A stretch of 64,000 nucleotides of DNA from an uncultured Sulfurimonas sp. (GCF_963662755.1 NZ_OY759725.1:868001-932000); one strand, 5' to 3'; numbered from the stretch's first letter, positions 25,128 through 35,627 are shown. The notes: generated by a model from the letters alone, not told the origin. Numbers and translations: made by a program.

Positions 25128-26205
25128 CTTCGCCCTTTACATAACTACCAAGCCAAGTTACTTCAGCATCATGCTTTGATAGTACTTTTTGAATATGTGC
25201 CTCATCTATATGCCCATAAAAATCTATATAAAACCAATAACCAAAACCAGACTGTTCTTTTGAAGGACGAGATTCTATCTTAGATAAGTTTATATTTTCA
25301 TCATCAAAATCTTTTAAAAAGTGAACAAGTGAACCTGCCTCTTTAGCATCTTCGAGTTTCACCAAGATAGATGTTTTATCATGTTCACTAATAGCATTTT
25401 TAAAATCACTCAAAATTACAAAACGAGTTGAACTATCATGTTCATCTTCAATATTTTCAAACATAGTAGGAATGTTATAAAGCTTTGCCGCGATATGACT
25501 ACAAATAGCAGCAGCACTTGAATCATTAGAAGCTAAAATCGCTGCTTTTGCAGTAGAATCAACCGGAATATGTTCAATAGTATCGAGTCCATGTTCAGAC
25601 AAAAACTCTCTACACTGTCCAAAACCCTTATCTTTTGAGTATATTTTTTTAATATCATCAAGTTTCAAAGCCTGTGTTACAAACGACATATGAATCGGCA
25701 TATAAAGTTCTGCAACAATTTTCACACTGCTTTTTGATAATAAATCAAGTGTTTCTCCAACAATTCCATCTTTAGAATTCTCAATCGGAACAACACCAAA
25801 CTTTGCTCTTTTTGACTCTAAAGTTTTAAAAACAGCGTTAATAGAACTAAGAGAGAGATAGTCACTCATAGCACCAAAACGACTCTCTGCAGCTTGATGA
25901 GTAAATGTTCCCTCTGGTCCTAAATAAGCAATTTTTTCTGGACGTTCTAAGTTTCTTGAAACTGCAAATATTTCTAAAAATATAGCTTCAATAGCACTCT
26001 TATTTAAAGCTCCACCACTTGCTTTGCTTTGTTCTTCAAGCCTCTCTATAATGGCTTTTTCTCTCTCAGGTCTATAAATAGCTCCGCCAGATTTATTTTT
26101 AATCTCACCTACTCTCTCAACAACTTTCATTCTTTTATTAAGCAAGTCTAGCATCTGCGTATCTATAGCATCTATAGCATCTCTACAATCATCTAAAGTC
26201 TTCAT
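25117..26205 (-). CDS. pheA: Bifunctional chorismate mutase / prephenate dehydratase
   Basis: Converts chorismate to phenylpyruvate for phenylalanine synthesis. The 362 residues contain an N-terminal AroQ-type mutase (about 1-85: [28 protein letters not shown]), a dehydratase domain (about 95-270: [31 protein letters not shown] and the catalytic DSSTRFVIL) and a C-terminal ACT domain (about 280-360) with the phenylalanine-binding ESRP motif ([12 protein letters not shown]), so feedback inhibition is expected. It overlaps the upstream HAD gene by 4 bases. Confidence 0.96.
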   Translation of the reverse strand: MKTLDDCRDAIDAIDTQMLDLLNKRMKVVERVGEIKNKSGGAIYRPEREKAIIERLEEQSKASGGALNKSAIEAIFLEIFAVSRNLERPEKIAYLGPEGTFTHQAAESRFGAMSDYLSLSSINAVFKTLESKRAKFGVVPIENSKDGIVGETLDLLSKSSVKIVAELYMPIHMSFVTQALKLDDIKKIYSKDKGFGQCREFLSEHGLDTIEHIPVDSTAKAAILASNDSSAAAICSHIAAKLYNIPTMFENIEDEHDSSTRFVILSDFKNAISEHDKTSILVKLEDAKEAGSLVHFLKDFDDENINLSKIESRPSKEQSGFGYWFYIDFYGHIDEAHIQKVLSKHDAEVTWLGSYVKGEDEL

Positions 26206-26978
26206 AGCGCCTCCAAAATATCTTGCATATCACTAAAAACAGCATCTGGTCTTAGCTCTGGTTTTAAAGATGGAACTATTTCAGCTTGAGTTTTATACTT
26301 TCCACTCGTTACAAAAATAGTTTTCATTCCCAACTCTTTTGCTCCACCTAAATCACCCTTAACATCATCACTAATCATAGTTATATCATTAAACTTAGCA
26401 TTAGCAACCTGTCCTTTTAGTTTTGCGAGTGACTCATTATAAAAAGCATCACTTGGTTTTCCAACAACTTCATAACTCACAGAAGTAGCAAACTCAAGCA
26501 TTTTTAAAATAGCTCCAACTCCTGGATATCTTTTAGAATTTTTTGCATATATGGAAGTCTCATGCATCCCAACAAGCTTTGCACCACTAAGTAAAAATTC
26601 TATCATTTGAGCATACTCATCTGAGCTAAAATCTTCTTTTATAGCAACTAAAACCGTTTTAGGACTTTCATAATTTAGAGTATAACCCATAGATATAAGT
26701 GTCTTTAAAAACTCATCTGCACCATAAGCTGCAACTGCATCTTTACTAACACGAGACTCTAAAAGCATCAATGGATCAAGATATTTTGAAAAATCAAACT
26801 CAAACCCTTTAGAGTGTAAAAACTCATAAAAATCATTAGAAGCTTTTTTGGTGTTATTTGTTATCACCATATAAGGAATTTTTTTTTCATTACACATCTT
26901 TATAAACTCTATAGCACCGCGAATAGGAGATTTATCATCATCACTAATCAAAGTACCTTGAACATCAATAAAATACAT
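26202..26978 (-). CDS. HAD-IIA (NagD-like) hydrolase with altered motif I
   Basis: A 258-residue HAD-family protein with a NagD-type cap. Motif I is FIDVQGTLISDD: Asp 5 is the nucleophile, but the acid/base position two residues on is Gln 7 rather than Asp. Motif II is VITNNTKK, motif III Lys is in VVGKPSDAFYNESL, and motif IV is TMISDDVKGDLGGAKELG. The family dephosphorylates sugar and nucleotide phosphates; with Gln at the second position activity may be weak or specialised. It is next to lysA (1 base) and pheA, an order also present in Campylobacter as I recall. Confidence 0.85.
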   Translation of the reverse strand: MYFIDVQGTLISDDDKSPIRGAIEFIKMCNEKKIPYMVITNNTKKASNDFYEFLHSKGFEFDFSKYLDPLMLLESRVSKDAVAAYGADEFLKTLISMGYTLNYESPKTVLVAIKEDFSSDEYAQMIEFLLSGAKLVGMHETSIYAKNSKRYPGVGAILKMLEFATSVSYEVVGKPSDAFYNESLAKLKGQVANAKFNDITMISDDVKGDLGGAKELGMKTIFVTSGKYKTQAEIVPSLKPELRPDAVFSDMQDILEAL

Positions 26979-26979
26979 A

Positions 26980-28188
26980 TTAATTTTCCAGATATTCTTT
27001 TTCTAAAGCTATCATATCTTCAAAATTTTCTCTTTTTCTAATAAGTCTAGCTTTAGAATTTTCAACCGCCACTTCAGCGCTTCTTCCACGTGTATTGTAG
27101 TTACTTCCCATACCAAAACCATAAGCACCAGCACTATGAACCACAAGTAAATCATTATGATTTACTCTAGGCAATGGATAATCTTTTGCAAAAAAGTCTC
27201 CACTCTCACAAACAGGCCCAACGATATCAACATTTCTTAGTTCTGATGTAGAGTCCGTTATAGCTTCTATTTTGTGATAAGCTTTATATAAACTTGGACG
27301 GATAAGGTCATTCATAGCTCCATCAACTACAACAAATTTCTTAGCTCCATTTTGTTTTTCATAAAGAACTTTTGTTAAAAAATAGCCTGAATTTGCAGTT
27401 AAAAATCTTCCAGGTTCACAAATAACTGTTAAGTCAAGACCCTTTAGAGTTCCTAAAATAGCTTGTGCATAATCATAAGGCTTGATTGTTGTTTCATCAT
27501 CATATCTTATGCCAAGTCCTCCGCCAATATCAAAAAACTTTAACTCAATATCAATAGCTTCAAGCGAACGAACCATATCTGCAACTATCACAGCCGACTC
27601 ATAAATAGGCTCTAGATGCGTAAGTTGAGACCCTATATGAAAATGAATTCCAACAGGATCCAAAAATTTAGAATTTTTAGCAAGTATATACATTCTTTTT
27701 GCAGAGTCAATATCTACACCAAACTTATTATCATGAAGACCTGTTGAGATGTAAGGATGTGTTTTAGGATCTATATTTGGATTTACTCTTATGCTAATGC
27801 GTGATACTTTATCTAACTCTTTTGCGATAAGTTCAACACGAAATAGTTCAGCTTCACTCTCAACATTTATGTAAAGAATATCTTTTTCTATCGCTTCACG
27901 AATCTCATCATCACTCTTCCCAACACCTGAAAAAATAATTCTATATGCTGGAATTCCAGCTAAAAAAGCACGACGAACTTCACCTATAGAGACACAGTCA
28001 GCTCCACTTCCCAAATCTGCAAAATGCTTAACTATACTAAGATTTGAGTTTGCTTTTACAGCATATGCTAAAATTGACTTTCGACCTTTAAAAGCCTCTT
28101 TTAACTCTTGATATTGTTTACTCATATAATCCAAATCGTAAACGTAAAGAGGCGTTTTAAACTCAGATGCTAATTCTTTAAAATTCAT
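26980..28188 (-). CDS. lysA: Diaminopimelate decarboxylase
   Basis: The PLP enzyme that converts meso-diaminopimelate to lysine. At 402 residues it is a fold-type III alanine-racemase-like protein. The PLP lysine is in ILAYAVKANSN, with GADCVSIGE, HFHIGSQLTHLE, FDIGGGLGIRY, CEPGRFLTANSG and the C-terminal GAYGFGMGSNYNTRGR (substrate motif). It heads the lysA-HAD-pheA-hisC-fli chain; the gap of about 70 bases upstream to the LptG-type gene could hold a promoter. Confidence 0.97.
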   Translation of the reverse strand: MNFKELASEFKTPLYVYDLDYMSKQYQELKEAFKGRKSILAYAVKANSNLSIVKHFADLGSGADCVSIGEVRRAFLAGIPAYRIIFSGVGKSDDEIREAIEKDILYINVESEAELFRVELIAKELDKVSRISIRVNPNIDPKTHPYISTGLHDNKFGVDIDSAKRMYILAKNSKFLDPVGIHFHIGSQLTHLEPIYESAVIVADMVRSLEAIDIELKFFDIGGGLGIRYDDETTIKPYDYAQAILGTLKGLDLTVICEPGRFLTANSGYFLTKVLYEKQNGAKKFVVVDGAMNDLIRPSLYKAYHKIEAITDSTSELRNVDIVGPVCESGDFFAKDYPLPRVNHNDLLVVHSAGAYGFGMGSNYNTRGRSAEVAVENSKARLIRKRENFEDMIALEKEYLEN

Positions 28189-28257
28189 TGTAAAATTTCC
28201 AAATATTTTTTAAATGATTTTATCCAAAATGTGCTTATAATTTTGTTATGTAGTTTT

Positions 28258-29373
28258 CTATTTCACTAAGCGATATTTTCGCCACTGCCTAAGAGCTATT
28301 AAAAATAAAACAACTATAGGTGCGACTACACCAGCTTCGCTTGATATTGTTTTATTTGTTGAGAGTTCTATAAGCATAAACAAGATTCCCCAAACAAGTA
28401 AAGTAGCCAAAATCGCTCCAAAACTAAATAATGAAACATTTAAAAATCTAGCACTAATTGGAACAAAAAAGAAGATAATAACTACCAAACATGGTACAAA
28501 AAAAGGATAAATAAATATTTTGTAAAGAGCGCCTTTTATACTGCTAGTATTTATATTTTGATCACGAAGTAAAAATAGTGCATCTATAGCGTTTTTAATA
28601 GTAAAATTAACTTTTCCCTCATAAACTTGATCTAACATTTTTGGACGAAAACCATGTAAAATATTTAAGCCTTCTTGATTTTGCACTTTCATTCCAGGTG
28701 ATTCAAAGCTAATATTATCAGGTTTTGTAATAATATCTGCCTTAGCTATATACCAAGAATCATCTCTGTAGACAGCCTCTTTAGCAACCAAAACTTCTTT
28801 TAGTTTATTTTTTTTGATACTAAAAACTCTGATACCTTCTGCTTTTTCTTGTAGAGGTAGCATCTGCGCAAAATAAATGTATTTATTTTTATAGGTAAAA
28901 AACAAATCCTTTGTAGGACTCAAATAAGCAGCATTTTTACGGATATTATTAGAAAATTCATCTGCACGTGAAAAACTAGGAAGTGCATGTAAGGATATAA
29001 AAATAACAGTTATTGTCGTTGAAACCACTACAAATGGCTTTAGAACATCTATTCTTGAGTAACCAAGAGAGAAGAAAGAGACTAAAGCATTTGATCTGAT
29101 GAGAAATATTTTAGTAGATATCATAGCAAATATCAAAGAAAGAGGAAGAAGCATATCTATGGCAAAAAAAGATTTGTAAACCAAATATATAAGAACTAAG
29201 TTGGCTGAAGATGAGAGTGAATCTGCATTTTCCATATAGTCAAAACCAACTAAAAACATAACCAATGCACTTAGGATGACTAAAAAATATTTTAAGTAAT
29301 GAAAAGAGATATATTTAAATGCTAACAATTTATTCCTTCTCATAGAATCTGAACTAGTCCAGCTTGTATTCAA
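28258..29373 (-). CDS. lptG: LptF/LptG-family LPS export permease
   Basis: A 361-371-residue inner-membrane protein of the YjgP/YjgQ family, the permease half of the LptBFGC lipopolysaccharide exporter. It has about six transmembrane helices in two groups of three (roughly 25-120 and 270-370) around a periplasmic beta-jellyroll domain (about 130-255). Opening residues before the first helix are unusual: the longest frame starts with TTG at 29373, but ATG at 29341-29343 (MRRNKLLAFKYIS) better matches family N termini, and neither has a strong ribosome site. LptF and LptG cannot be told apart with confidence. Confidence 0.75.
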   Translation of the reverse strand: MNTSWTSSDSMRRNKLLAFKYISFHYLKYFLVILSALVMFLVGFDYMENADSLSSSANLVLIYLVYKSFFAIDMLLPLSLIFAMISTKIFLIRSNALVSFFSLGYSRIDVLKPFVVVSTTITVIFISLHALPSFSRADEFSNNIRKNAAYLSPTKDLFFTYKNKYIYFAQMLPLQEKAEGIRVFSIKKNKLKEVLVAKEAVYRDDSWYIAKADIITKPDNISFESPGMKVQNQEGLNILHGFRPKMLDQVYEGKVNFTIKNAIDALFLLRDQNINTSSIKGALYKIFIYPFFVPCLVVIIFFFVPISARFLNVSLFSFGAILATLLVWGILFMLIELSTNKTISSEAGVVAPIVVLFLIALRQWRKYRLVK

Positions 29374-29421
29374 TCACTTCATCTTCGCCTATCGGAGAGA
29401 AATTATTTCATAATATAAATG

Positions 29422-29979
29422 TTATTTTAGCTGAAATTTTTTAATTGTATATTTAGAGCTAACGTCTTCTAGTGAATTTTTCTCTAAACTCTCTACAGCT
29501 TCACAAACTTGTTTAATTATATTTGCTAGATGCTCAGACTCTAAAGATGAAAAATCGCTTAAAACATAAGAAGCTACTTCTCCCTTATGTTCAGGTTTAC
29601 CTATGCCTACTCTTACTCTTATATAATCTCTTGAAATTTTTTCGTCTGTTGATTTAAGCCCATTATGCCCACCATGACCACCACCTTTTTTAAAACGAAT
29701 TGTTCCAAAAGGAAGGTCTAAATCATCATGTATTACAACTACTTCTTCTACTTTGTAGAACTGTTTAACTGCTGATATAGAGTTACCCGACAAGTTCATA
29801 TAAGTAAGTGGTTTTAATAAAAAATGATTTGAGTATTTGAAAAGTTCACCATTGAACGATGAAGATGAAAGTTTTTGAGCACCATTTCTACAAATAAGCT
29901 CATCTATGACCATAAAACCAATATTATGGCGATTTTTTGCATATGCCGGGCCAGGATTACCCAGTCCGACGATTAACAT
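29422..29979 (-). CDS. pth: Peptidyl-tRNA hydrolase
   Basis: Releases tRNA from prematurely dissociated peptidyl-tRNA. At 185 residues the family signature is at the start (GLGNPGPAYAKNRHNIGFM, with the catalytic His and Asn), followed by KPLTYMNLSGNS, HDDLDLPFGTIRFKKGGG and GHNGLKS. It starts 4 bases downstream of rplY, the usual rplY-pth pairing. Confidence 0.97.
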   Translation of the reverse strand: MLIVGLGNPGPAYAKNRHNIGFMVIDELICRNGAQKLSSSSFNGELFKYSNHFLLKPLTYMNLSGNSISAVKQFYKVEEVVVIHDDLDLPFGTIRFKKGGGHGGHNGLKSTDEKISRDYIRVRVGIGKPEHKGEVASYVLSDFSSLESEHLANIIKQVCEAVESLEKNSLEDVSSKYTIKKFQLK

Positions 29980-29983
29980 TGTC

Positions 29984-30520
29984 TTACTTAGCTTTAATAA
30001 TACTTACTACAGCTACACGATCTGCATCTAACATAACAACATTAGGAATAGGCTCTAAGTCACGAACTAGTTTAGAATCACCTGTATCCATTTTTGTAAC
30101 GTCTATTTCAAAAGTACTTGGAACGTTTTCTATAGCACCTTTTACAGTTAAACGAGGTTTTGCTTTATGAACAAGACCTTTATTTTTAAGACCTTTTGCT
30201 TCTCCAACTGGAACAACTGGTACATTATAAGTAGTAACAACACCTGGTTGTGCTACCATTAAATCAACGTGTAAAAGTGCAGCTGTAACTGGATGTGCTT
30301 CATATGATTGAACAACAACATTCATCTCTTTACCACCTAATGAAACTGGAAATGATAAAGTCTCTTTGTTGCGAACAGTACGGATATATTCATTCATTTT
30401 GAATGCAGCGTTGATATTCTCAAGCCCTTTTCCGTAAACGTTTGCAATTAGATATCCATCACGACGTAGTGCTTTAGTGCCCTTTTTGCCAATACTCTCT
30501 CTAATAATGCCTTCTAACAT
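29984..30520 (-). CDS. rplY: 50S ribosomal protein L25 (Ctc form)
   Basis: The 5S rRNA-binding ribosomal protein with the extra C-terminal TL5/Ctc domain, 178 residues. The N-terminal L25 domain has [17 protein letters not shown] and LIANVYGKG; the C-terminal beta domain covers about 95-178. A Shine-Dalgarno TAAGGA lies before the ATG and a TATAAT box 29 bases upstream, so the rplY-pth pair has its own promoter. Confidence 0.95.
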   Translation of the reverse strand: MLEGIIRESIGKKGTKALRRDGYLIANVYGKGLENINAAFKMNEYIRTVRNKETLSFPVSLGGKEMNVVVQSYEAHPVTAALLHVDLMVAQPGVVTTYNVPVVPVGEAKGLKNKGLVHKAKPRLTVKGAIENVPSTFEIDVTKMDTGDSKLVRDLEPIPNVVMLDADRVAVVSIIKAK

Positions 30521-30548
30521 ATTTAAATCCTTAAAAAAAATGTTTGGA

Positions 30549-30554
30549 ATTATA
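30549..30554 (-). promoter_or_regulatory. -10 box for rplY-pth
   Basis: TATAAT on the minus strand, in AAGTATAATTCC, about 29 bases before the rplY ATG and just after the pilT stop at 30575. Confidence 0.5.
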
Positions 30555-30574
30555 CTTATTTAAGCTTAAAAATT

Positions 30575-31762
30575 CTACTTTAAGTCAAAAATATCATCAC
30601 TTTGTTCAACTTTTATACTTTTTTCTTCTTTTGATGATGGATTTTTAACAGTCTTTGATGAACTTAATCCACTCATTCTTAATTCAAGATCAGAAGCACT
30701 TGTAGCATAATCTTTTGCTTTTTCTTTTGTAATAATTCCATCATTGTAAAGTTCAAGTATATGCTGATCAAAACTTTGAGAATGATAGTGTTGATTACCT
30801 TTTTCTATAGCATCTTTAATCTCATAATCGCGATTTTCCATAATCAATTTTTCTATTGTTGGAGTACGAACTAGTATCTCCATAGCCGCACGTCTTCCAC
30901 CATCAATAGTAGGGATAAGTCTTTGTGAGACAATCCCTTGAATTACTCCTGAGAGTGACATCCTAACGCGATTTTGCTCTTCTGTAGGAAAGGTTGCAAT
31001 AATACGGTTAATAGTCTCTTTAGCATCTACTGTATGCAGAGTTGAAAAAACCAAGTGACCAGTATCTGCAGCATGAAGTGCAAGGTTTATAGTCTCTTTA
31101 TCACGCATCTCTCCAACCAATATAATATCAGGATCTTCACGAAGAGCTGCACGAAGAGCCTTTCCAAAGGAGAGAGTATCTTGACCTACAGAGCGCTGAT
31201 TTATGATGCAACCTTTATCTTTATGAACAAACTCAATAGGGTCTTCTATAGTTATTATATGTTTTTTTCTTGTTATATTTATCTCATTTATAAGAGCCGC
31301 TAGAGTAGTAGATTTACCACTACCTGTAACGCCAGTTACCAATACTAAACCTCTCTCTTTTTGTGTAAATTTTTGCACTATTTCTGGAAACTTTAAATCT
31401 TCTATCGATGGAATAGAAACAGGTATTACACGAAAAACAGCTGAAACTCCATCCATTTGAAAGAAAACATTAACACGAAAGCGATTTCTCTCATCAAATG
31501 GGTAAACTAAATCTATTTCTTTATTTTCTATAAACTCACCAAATCTTCCCTTTAGTAACTCTTTAGCAAATGTTAAAGCATCCTCTTTAGCAAATATATC
31601 TCCGGCAAATTGAACAATATTTCCATTGATTCTAGCACGAATAACAGAGTTTGCTTTTACGTGAAGGTCACTTCCTCCAAGTTCTATCATTTTTTTCAAA
31701 TAAGCTCTAATTCTATTTAACTGAGCAAAAGTTAATTTGCTTACATCTACAGTGTTACTCAT
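30575..31762 (-). CDS. pilT: PilT/PilU-family type IV pilus retraction ATPase
   Basis: A 395-residue secretion ATPase that powers pilus disassembly, with an N-terminal PAS-like region and a C-terminal RecA core. Motifs are Walker A GVTGSGKSTTLAA, Asp box TIEDPIEFVH, Walker B ALREDPDIILVGEMRD and His box HLVFSTLHTVDAKETI. It is some 45 residues longer than typical PilT because of a C-terminal tail rich in Ser and Lys. I do not see the exact AIRNLIRE motif of PilT, so PilU-like function is possible. No pilus structural gene is in the window. Its ATG overlaps the tal stop by 4 bases. Confidence 0.88.
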   Translation of the reverse strand: MSNTVDVSKLTFAQLNRIRAYLKKMIELGGSDLHVKANSVIRARINGNIVQFAGDIFAKEDALTFAKELLKGRFGEFIENKEIDLVYPFDERNRFRVNVFFQMDGVSAVFRVIPVSIPSIEDLKFPEIVQKFTQKERGLVLVTGVTGSGKSTTLAALINEINITRKKHIITIEDPIEFVHKDKGCIINQRSVGQDTLSFGKALRAALREDPDIILVGEMRDKETINLALHAADTGHLVFSTLHTVDAKETINRIIATFPTEEQNRVRMSLSGVIQGIVSQRLIPTIDGGRRAAMEILVRTPTIEKLIMENRDYEIKDAIEKGNQHYHSQSFDQHILELYNDGIITKEKAKDYATSASDLELRMSGLSSSKTVKNPSSKEEKSIKVEQSDDIFDLK

Positions 31763-32739
31763 AAGGACTCCAATATATCTTTAAATGCATCTTTAAAAGC
31801 TTCAAGGCCATCTGCAATCTGCTTATCAAGTACAGATTCAAAATCAATCCCTATAGCTTCAAGCTTTAAAAAATGTTCTTTTATTACTTTGCTCGATATT
31901 GGCAAAGCTTTTTTCTTACTAGCACTTTTATGAAAAGCTTTTATAGTATCAATAGGTGCAGTATTTACACTGTTATAAGCTAAAAGTTTATCTACATAAT
32001 AATAAGCAGGCAAAGAGTCATCTTTTACGCCAGTACTTGCAAAAAGTGCTCTACAAGCTTTTACATTCATCTCCTGTATAGTATTATAGATATCTGCTGT
32101 ATTATAGATGCCACTTAGTGCTACCTCAACTCCATTTTTGGCTAATAGTGCATCTAAAGCACGATCAACTCTGCTAACAAATATACTTATAACAGTATCT
32201 ACACTATTTGCATTTCTTTTACACCCTCTCTCAAAGGCTTTAGCACAAGATATAGCCTGCTCTTTTTTAAATATAAGAGTAGCATTTACAGGGATGCCAG
32301 ATGCTGTTAGTTCTTCCATAGCTTTGTAGCCTGCATCTGTTGCTGGAACTTTTATCATTACATTTTGGCGAGCTATTTCTGCAAAAAGTCTTTTACCTTC
32401 ATCTATAGTAGCGTCTGCATCATCACATAAAAAAGGATCAACTTCTATACTTACATAACCATCATCACCTGCATCGTAGAGTGGTTTTAAAATATCTGCT
32501 GCTTTTTGAATATCAAAAATTGCGACTGCTTCATACTTCTTTTTAGGACTTAAGCCATCTAAAGATGCAAGTTGTTCTTTATATGCTAGAGAGTTTAAGA
32601 TTGCGTTTTTAAAAATAGCAGGATTTGATGTAGCTCCATTTATAATTGAATCATCTATAAGTTCTTTAAACTCTTTGTCTAAATAATCCCTCTCAATAAA
32701 ATCTGCCCACAACGAAAACTTCAAATCTTTTATATACAT
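31759..32739 (-). CDS. tal: Transaldolase
   Basis: A pentose-phosphate enzyme that moves a dihydroxyacetone unit between sugar phosphates. At 326 residues the start LKFSLWADFIERDYL, GATSNPAIFKNAI, and the Schiff-base lysine in VMIKVPATDAGYKAM identify the family. SIFVSRVDRALD is also conserved. It overlaps pilT and is 3 bases from the small membrane gene upstream, so it belongs to one tight operon. Confidence 0.93.
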   Translation of the reverse strand: MYIKDLKFSLWADFIERDYLDKEFKELIDDSIINGATSNPAIFKNAILNSLAYKEQLASLDGLSPKKKYEAVAIFDIQKAADILKPLYDAGDDGYVSIEVDPFLCDDADATIDEGKRLFAEIARQNVMIKVPATDAGYKAMEELTASGIPVNATLIFKKEQAISCAKAFERGCKRNANSVDTVISIFVSRVDRALDALLAKNGVEVALSGIYNTADIYNTIQEMNVKACRALFASTGVKDDSLPAYYYVDKLLAYNSVNTAPIDTIKAFHKSASKKKALPISSKVIKEHFLKLEAIGIDFESVLDKQIADGLEAFKDAFKDILESL

Positions 32740-32742
32740 AAG

Positions 32743-33132
32743 TCAAGTCCTAAATACTTTTTTATCCATTATAACCCAAAAACTCTCAAACTTTTTTAAA
32801 TTGAATAAAAGTATCAAATGAAGACCCAAAAGTCCATACATAACTTCTCTATTTATATAAAGATTTTTATCAACCGCATCCAGATAGAGATAAAGCTCAA
32901 ATAGATAATTATCATATAAGTTTGAGCTTACTAAAACTAAAGCCAGAAAAACAAGAGGCAAAAATATTTTATATGAAAAGTAAGCGTAATATCTTTGCAA
33001 AATATAAGAGGCTATAAGCAAACAAACAAAATAAATAGCATAAAAACTAAGCGCAAAAAGATGAAGCAAAACTATATGAAGAAAACACCCTAGAAAAAAA
33101 TAGAAAATATTTTTACCAAACTTCACAAGCAT
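32743..33132 (-). CDS. Small four-helix membrane protein
   Basis: A 129-residue hydrophobic protein with about four transmembrane stretches (roughly 8-28, 30-48, 55-72 and 97-112), rich in Phe, Tyr and Leu. No conserved motif or family is recognised. It is wedged between tal (3 bases) and pabB (5 bases) on the same strand, so it is expressed with them. Composition resembles other Campylobacterota inner-membrane proteins; function is unknown. Confidence 0.55.
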   Translation of the reverse strand: MLVKFGKNIFYFFLGCFLHIVLLHLFALSFYAIYFVCLLIASYILQRYYAYFSYKIFLPLVFLALVLVSSNLYDNYLFELYLYLDAVDKNLYINREVMYGLLGLHLILLFNLKKFESFWVIMDKKVFRT

Positions 33133-33137
33133 CTACA

Positions 33138-34076
33138 CTAAGGCAAATAAACTTTGTCTAAAAGTTCATTATATTCTAAATCCGCTTCGCTATCTAAAGT
33201 TATTCCGCCTCCACTTTTGTAAATATAACCGTCCCCAGTTTTTTCAACAAAACGAATCATTACACCGCTATCAAATTTTTCTCCATCGTAGATGCCAAAG
33301 ACACCGCTGAAAAAACCTCTATCGTAGCCTTCAATATTTTTTATAATCTCTAAAGTGCTTTTTTTTGGTGTTCCGCTTATACTACCAGCTGGAAGAAGAG
33401 CTTTTAATATATCGCCTATTTTTTCATGCCAATCTTTGCCAACATAACCACTAATGTGTGAGCTTACTTGCAAAAGTTCTTTTTCTCCAGAGTCTATCTT
33501 TTGAACATATCTAAACTCTTTAACCTTAACTTTAGATGCTACTATTGATAAATCGTTTCTCAAAAGATCAACAACCATAGTGTGTTCAGCCATCTCTTTT
33601 TTATTGCTAAGTATTTTCTCTTTTGCATCTATTATAGATGCATCTATAGTCCCTTTCATGGGAAAAGTGTGAATTAAAGAGTCTTTTATGTGTATGAATT
33701 TTTCAGGTGAAAAACATACAAACTTATCTTTATATCTAAGTTTGTAACTTGCATTTGCTACATCATAAATCTCTTTTAGAGTTAAATCTGAGTAGATTTT
33801 TGTTGGAGCTGTAAGATTTAAAAGATATGTGTCGCCCGATTTTATATGCTCTATAATTTTATCAAACTTCTTTTTGTAAGCATCAAAACTTATAGCTTCT
33901 TTTTTAAAAAATTCATTATGTTTAGTTTTTGCATAATTTTCATCTATACAAAATTCAATGTCATGATTAGAAAGTTTATCCAAAGGGATAGCTTCAATAT
34001 TTTGCGCTAAAAAATCACTTATAAATAAAAAAGGCACCCTCTTTTTGCCTAACTCATTTAGATGCTCAAATGTCAT
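33138..34076 (-). CDS. pabB: Aminodeoxychorismate synthase component I
   Basis: Makes 4-amino-4-deoxychorismate for folate synthesis. At 312 residues it is the short form with only the chorismate-binding core: [43 protein letters not shown] [31 protein letters not shown], and [15 protein letters not shown] with [10 protein letters not shown] at the end. Similar to anthranilate synthase TrpE, but the KG-T wording and length fit PabB. No fused lyase is present. The start overlaps the pyrB stop by 11 bases. Confidence 0.88.
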   Translation of the reverse strand: MTFEHLNELGKKRVPFLFISDFLAQNIEAIPLDKLSNHDIEFCIDENYAKTKHNEFFKKEAISFDAYKKKFDKIIEHIKSGDTYLLNLTAPTKIYSDLTLKEIYDVANASYKLRYKDKFVCFSPEKFIHIKDSLIHTFPMKGTIDASIIDAKEKILSNKKEMAEHTMVVDLLRNDLSIVASKVKVKEFRYVQKIDSGEKELLQVSSHISGYVGKDWHEKIGDILKALLPAGSISGTPKKSTLEIIKNIEGYDRGFFSGVFGIYDGEKFDSGVMIRFVEKTGDGYIYKSGGGITLDSEADLEYNELLDKVYLP

Positions 34077-34947
34077 GTATAAGTTTTTTTAAAACCGCCA
34101 TTCTTATAGAGACACCATTTGTAACCTGCTCTAGCACCTTGCATCTCTTATCTGCTAAAAGTGCATCGCAGATATCTACATTTCTATGAACTGGACCAGG
34201 GTGTAAAAGTAGTATATCTCTATCTCCAACCAGTTCCGTAGTTATACAAAAATCACTCGCATAATCTTTAAGAGATGCATAACTTTGAGAAGAGTGTCTC
34301 TCCGTTTGAGTTCTAAGGCTCATTATGGCGTCAACTTCATCAATGATTTCTTTTAAAAAGTGAGTAGTTCTAAGTTTAGTCTTTGGCAAAAAATGCGGAG
34401 GTGCTACTAAGATAACTTCCATACCAAATCTTGTGAGTAGTTCTATGTTTGAGTTAGCAACTCTTGAGTTTTTTATATCTCCAACTATGGCTATTTTTTT
34501 GCCTCTTACATCTTTAAAGTGTTCTGTTAAAGTAAACAAATCAAGAAGCGCTTGAGTTGGATGAGCATGAGCACCATCACCTGCATTTATGATAGCTGAT
34601 TTTGTATGGTTTGACAATATCTTGGGAACACCAGCGTTTTGATGCCTAACAACTATGGCATGAGGGTTCATAGCATCCAAATTCATGGCAGTATCTACTA
34701 AAGTTTCACCTTTTTTAGTAGAACTTTTTGCAACATCTAAGTGAACCATCTCAGCACCGAGTCTCTTTGCAGCTATCTCAAATGAACTTCTAGTTCTTGT
34801 AGAGTTTTCAAAAAAAAGTGTAATTATAATTTTATCTTGAAGTATTCTCTCAAATCCACCGCTACCAAATTTTCTTGCATCTGCAAAGATTTCTTCTATC
34901 TCTTGAACGTTAAAGTCATCTGTACGTATTAAATGTTGCATATTCAT
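34066..34947 (-). CDS. pyrB: Aspartate carbamoyltransferase catalytic subunit
   Basis: Commits carbamoyl phosphate and aspartate to pyrimidine synthesis. At 293 residues the carbamoyl-phosphate site is [13 protein letters not shown], with [26 protein letters not shown], and [13 protein letters not shown]. No regulatory pyrI is adjacent, so regulation is by other means. It lies 15 bases downstream of bioD and overlaps pabB. Confidence 0.96.
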   Translation of the reverse strand: MNMQHLIRTDDFNVQEIEEIFADARKFGSGGFERILQDKIIITLFFENSTRTRSSFEIAAKRLGAEMVHLDVAKSSTKKGETLVDTAMNLDAMNPHAIVVRHQNAGVPKILSNHTKSAIINAGDGAHAHPTQALLDLFTLTEHFKDVRGKKIAIVGDIKNSRVANSNIELLTRFGMEVILVAPPHFLPKTKLRTTHFLKEIIDEVDAIMSLRTQTERHSSQSYASLKDYASDFCITTELVGDRDILLLHPGPVHRNVDICDALLADKRCKVLEQVTNGVSIRMAVLKKLIHDI

Positions 34948-34962
34948 CTTCTGTAAATAATT

Positions 34963-35610
34963 TTACAGATTATACAAGACATCGCAAATGGTGTCAATAT
35001 TTTCACTGACTTTCATCACTTGAAATCCTTGATGTAAAAAATACGGCTCAGAAACTCTTGAAAAACTCTCATCATTTTCTCTGCAATTAAAAGCTACGGC
35101 ATATTTTATCTTTTTATCTTCTAGTAGTTTTTCACTCAAAAGTGTATCATTTATGCATCCAAGTGAGCAGTGTGTAACTAAGAGTGCGCAGGCTTTAAAG
35201 TGAGTTATCAAATCAACCATCATAGTATCTTCATCAACTGGCACAAAAAGCCCGCCTGCCCCTTCTATGATAAGAACATCACAAAGTTTTTCAAGTTTTT
35301 TTATTGCATCATCTAATTTTTTAAAATCTAATTTTGCATTGTTTGAAGAGATAAAAGGAGTAGCTGGCAATTCATAAGTTATGGGAACAATATCTTCAAC
35401 TTTTATATATTTAAACTCAGCATTTAACTCCTGTACAGTTTTTAAAAGTTCACTACCATCAGGAGCAAAACCATTTATAACTCCAGTTTCTATGGGCTTT
35501 ATAACACCAACTCTTAAACCTCTAGATGCAAACTCTTTTAAGAGCAGTTTTGTTGTGTAAGTTTTACCTATATCTGTATTTGTTGCTGTTATAAAAATTC
35601 TTTTTTTCAA
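34963..35610 (-). CDS. bioD: Dethiobiotin synthetase
   Basis: Forms the ureido ring of dethiobiotin from diaminopelargonate, CO2 and ATP. At 215 residues the P-loop is TATNTDIGKTYTTKLL, followed by GVIKPIETG, and the GAGGLFVPVDED substrate loop. It starts an operon that continues through pyrB, pabB, tal and pilT, divergent from the PLP sulfhydrylase gene with only 49 bases between. Confidence 0.93.
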   Translation of the reverse strand: MKKRIFITATNTDIGKTYTTKLLLKEFASRGLRVGVIKPIETGVINGFAPDGSELLKTVQELNAEFKYIKVEDIVPITYELPATPFISSNNAKLDFKKLDDAIKKLEKLCDVLIIEGAGGLFVPVDEDTMMVDLITHFKACALLVTHCSLGCINDTLLSEKLLEDKKIKYAVAFNCRENDESFSRVSEPYFLHQGFQVMKVSENIDTICDVLYNL

Positions 35611-35627
35611 AGTTATCCCTAATTTGC

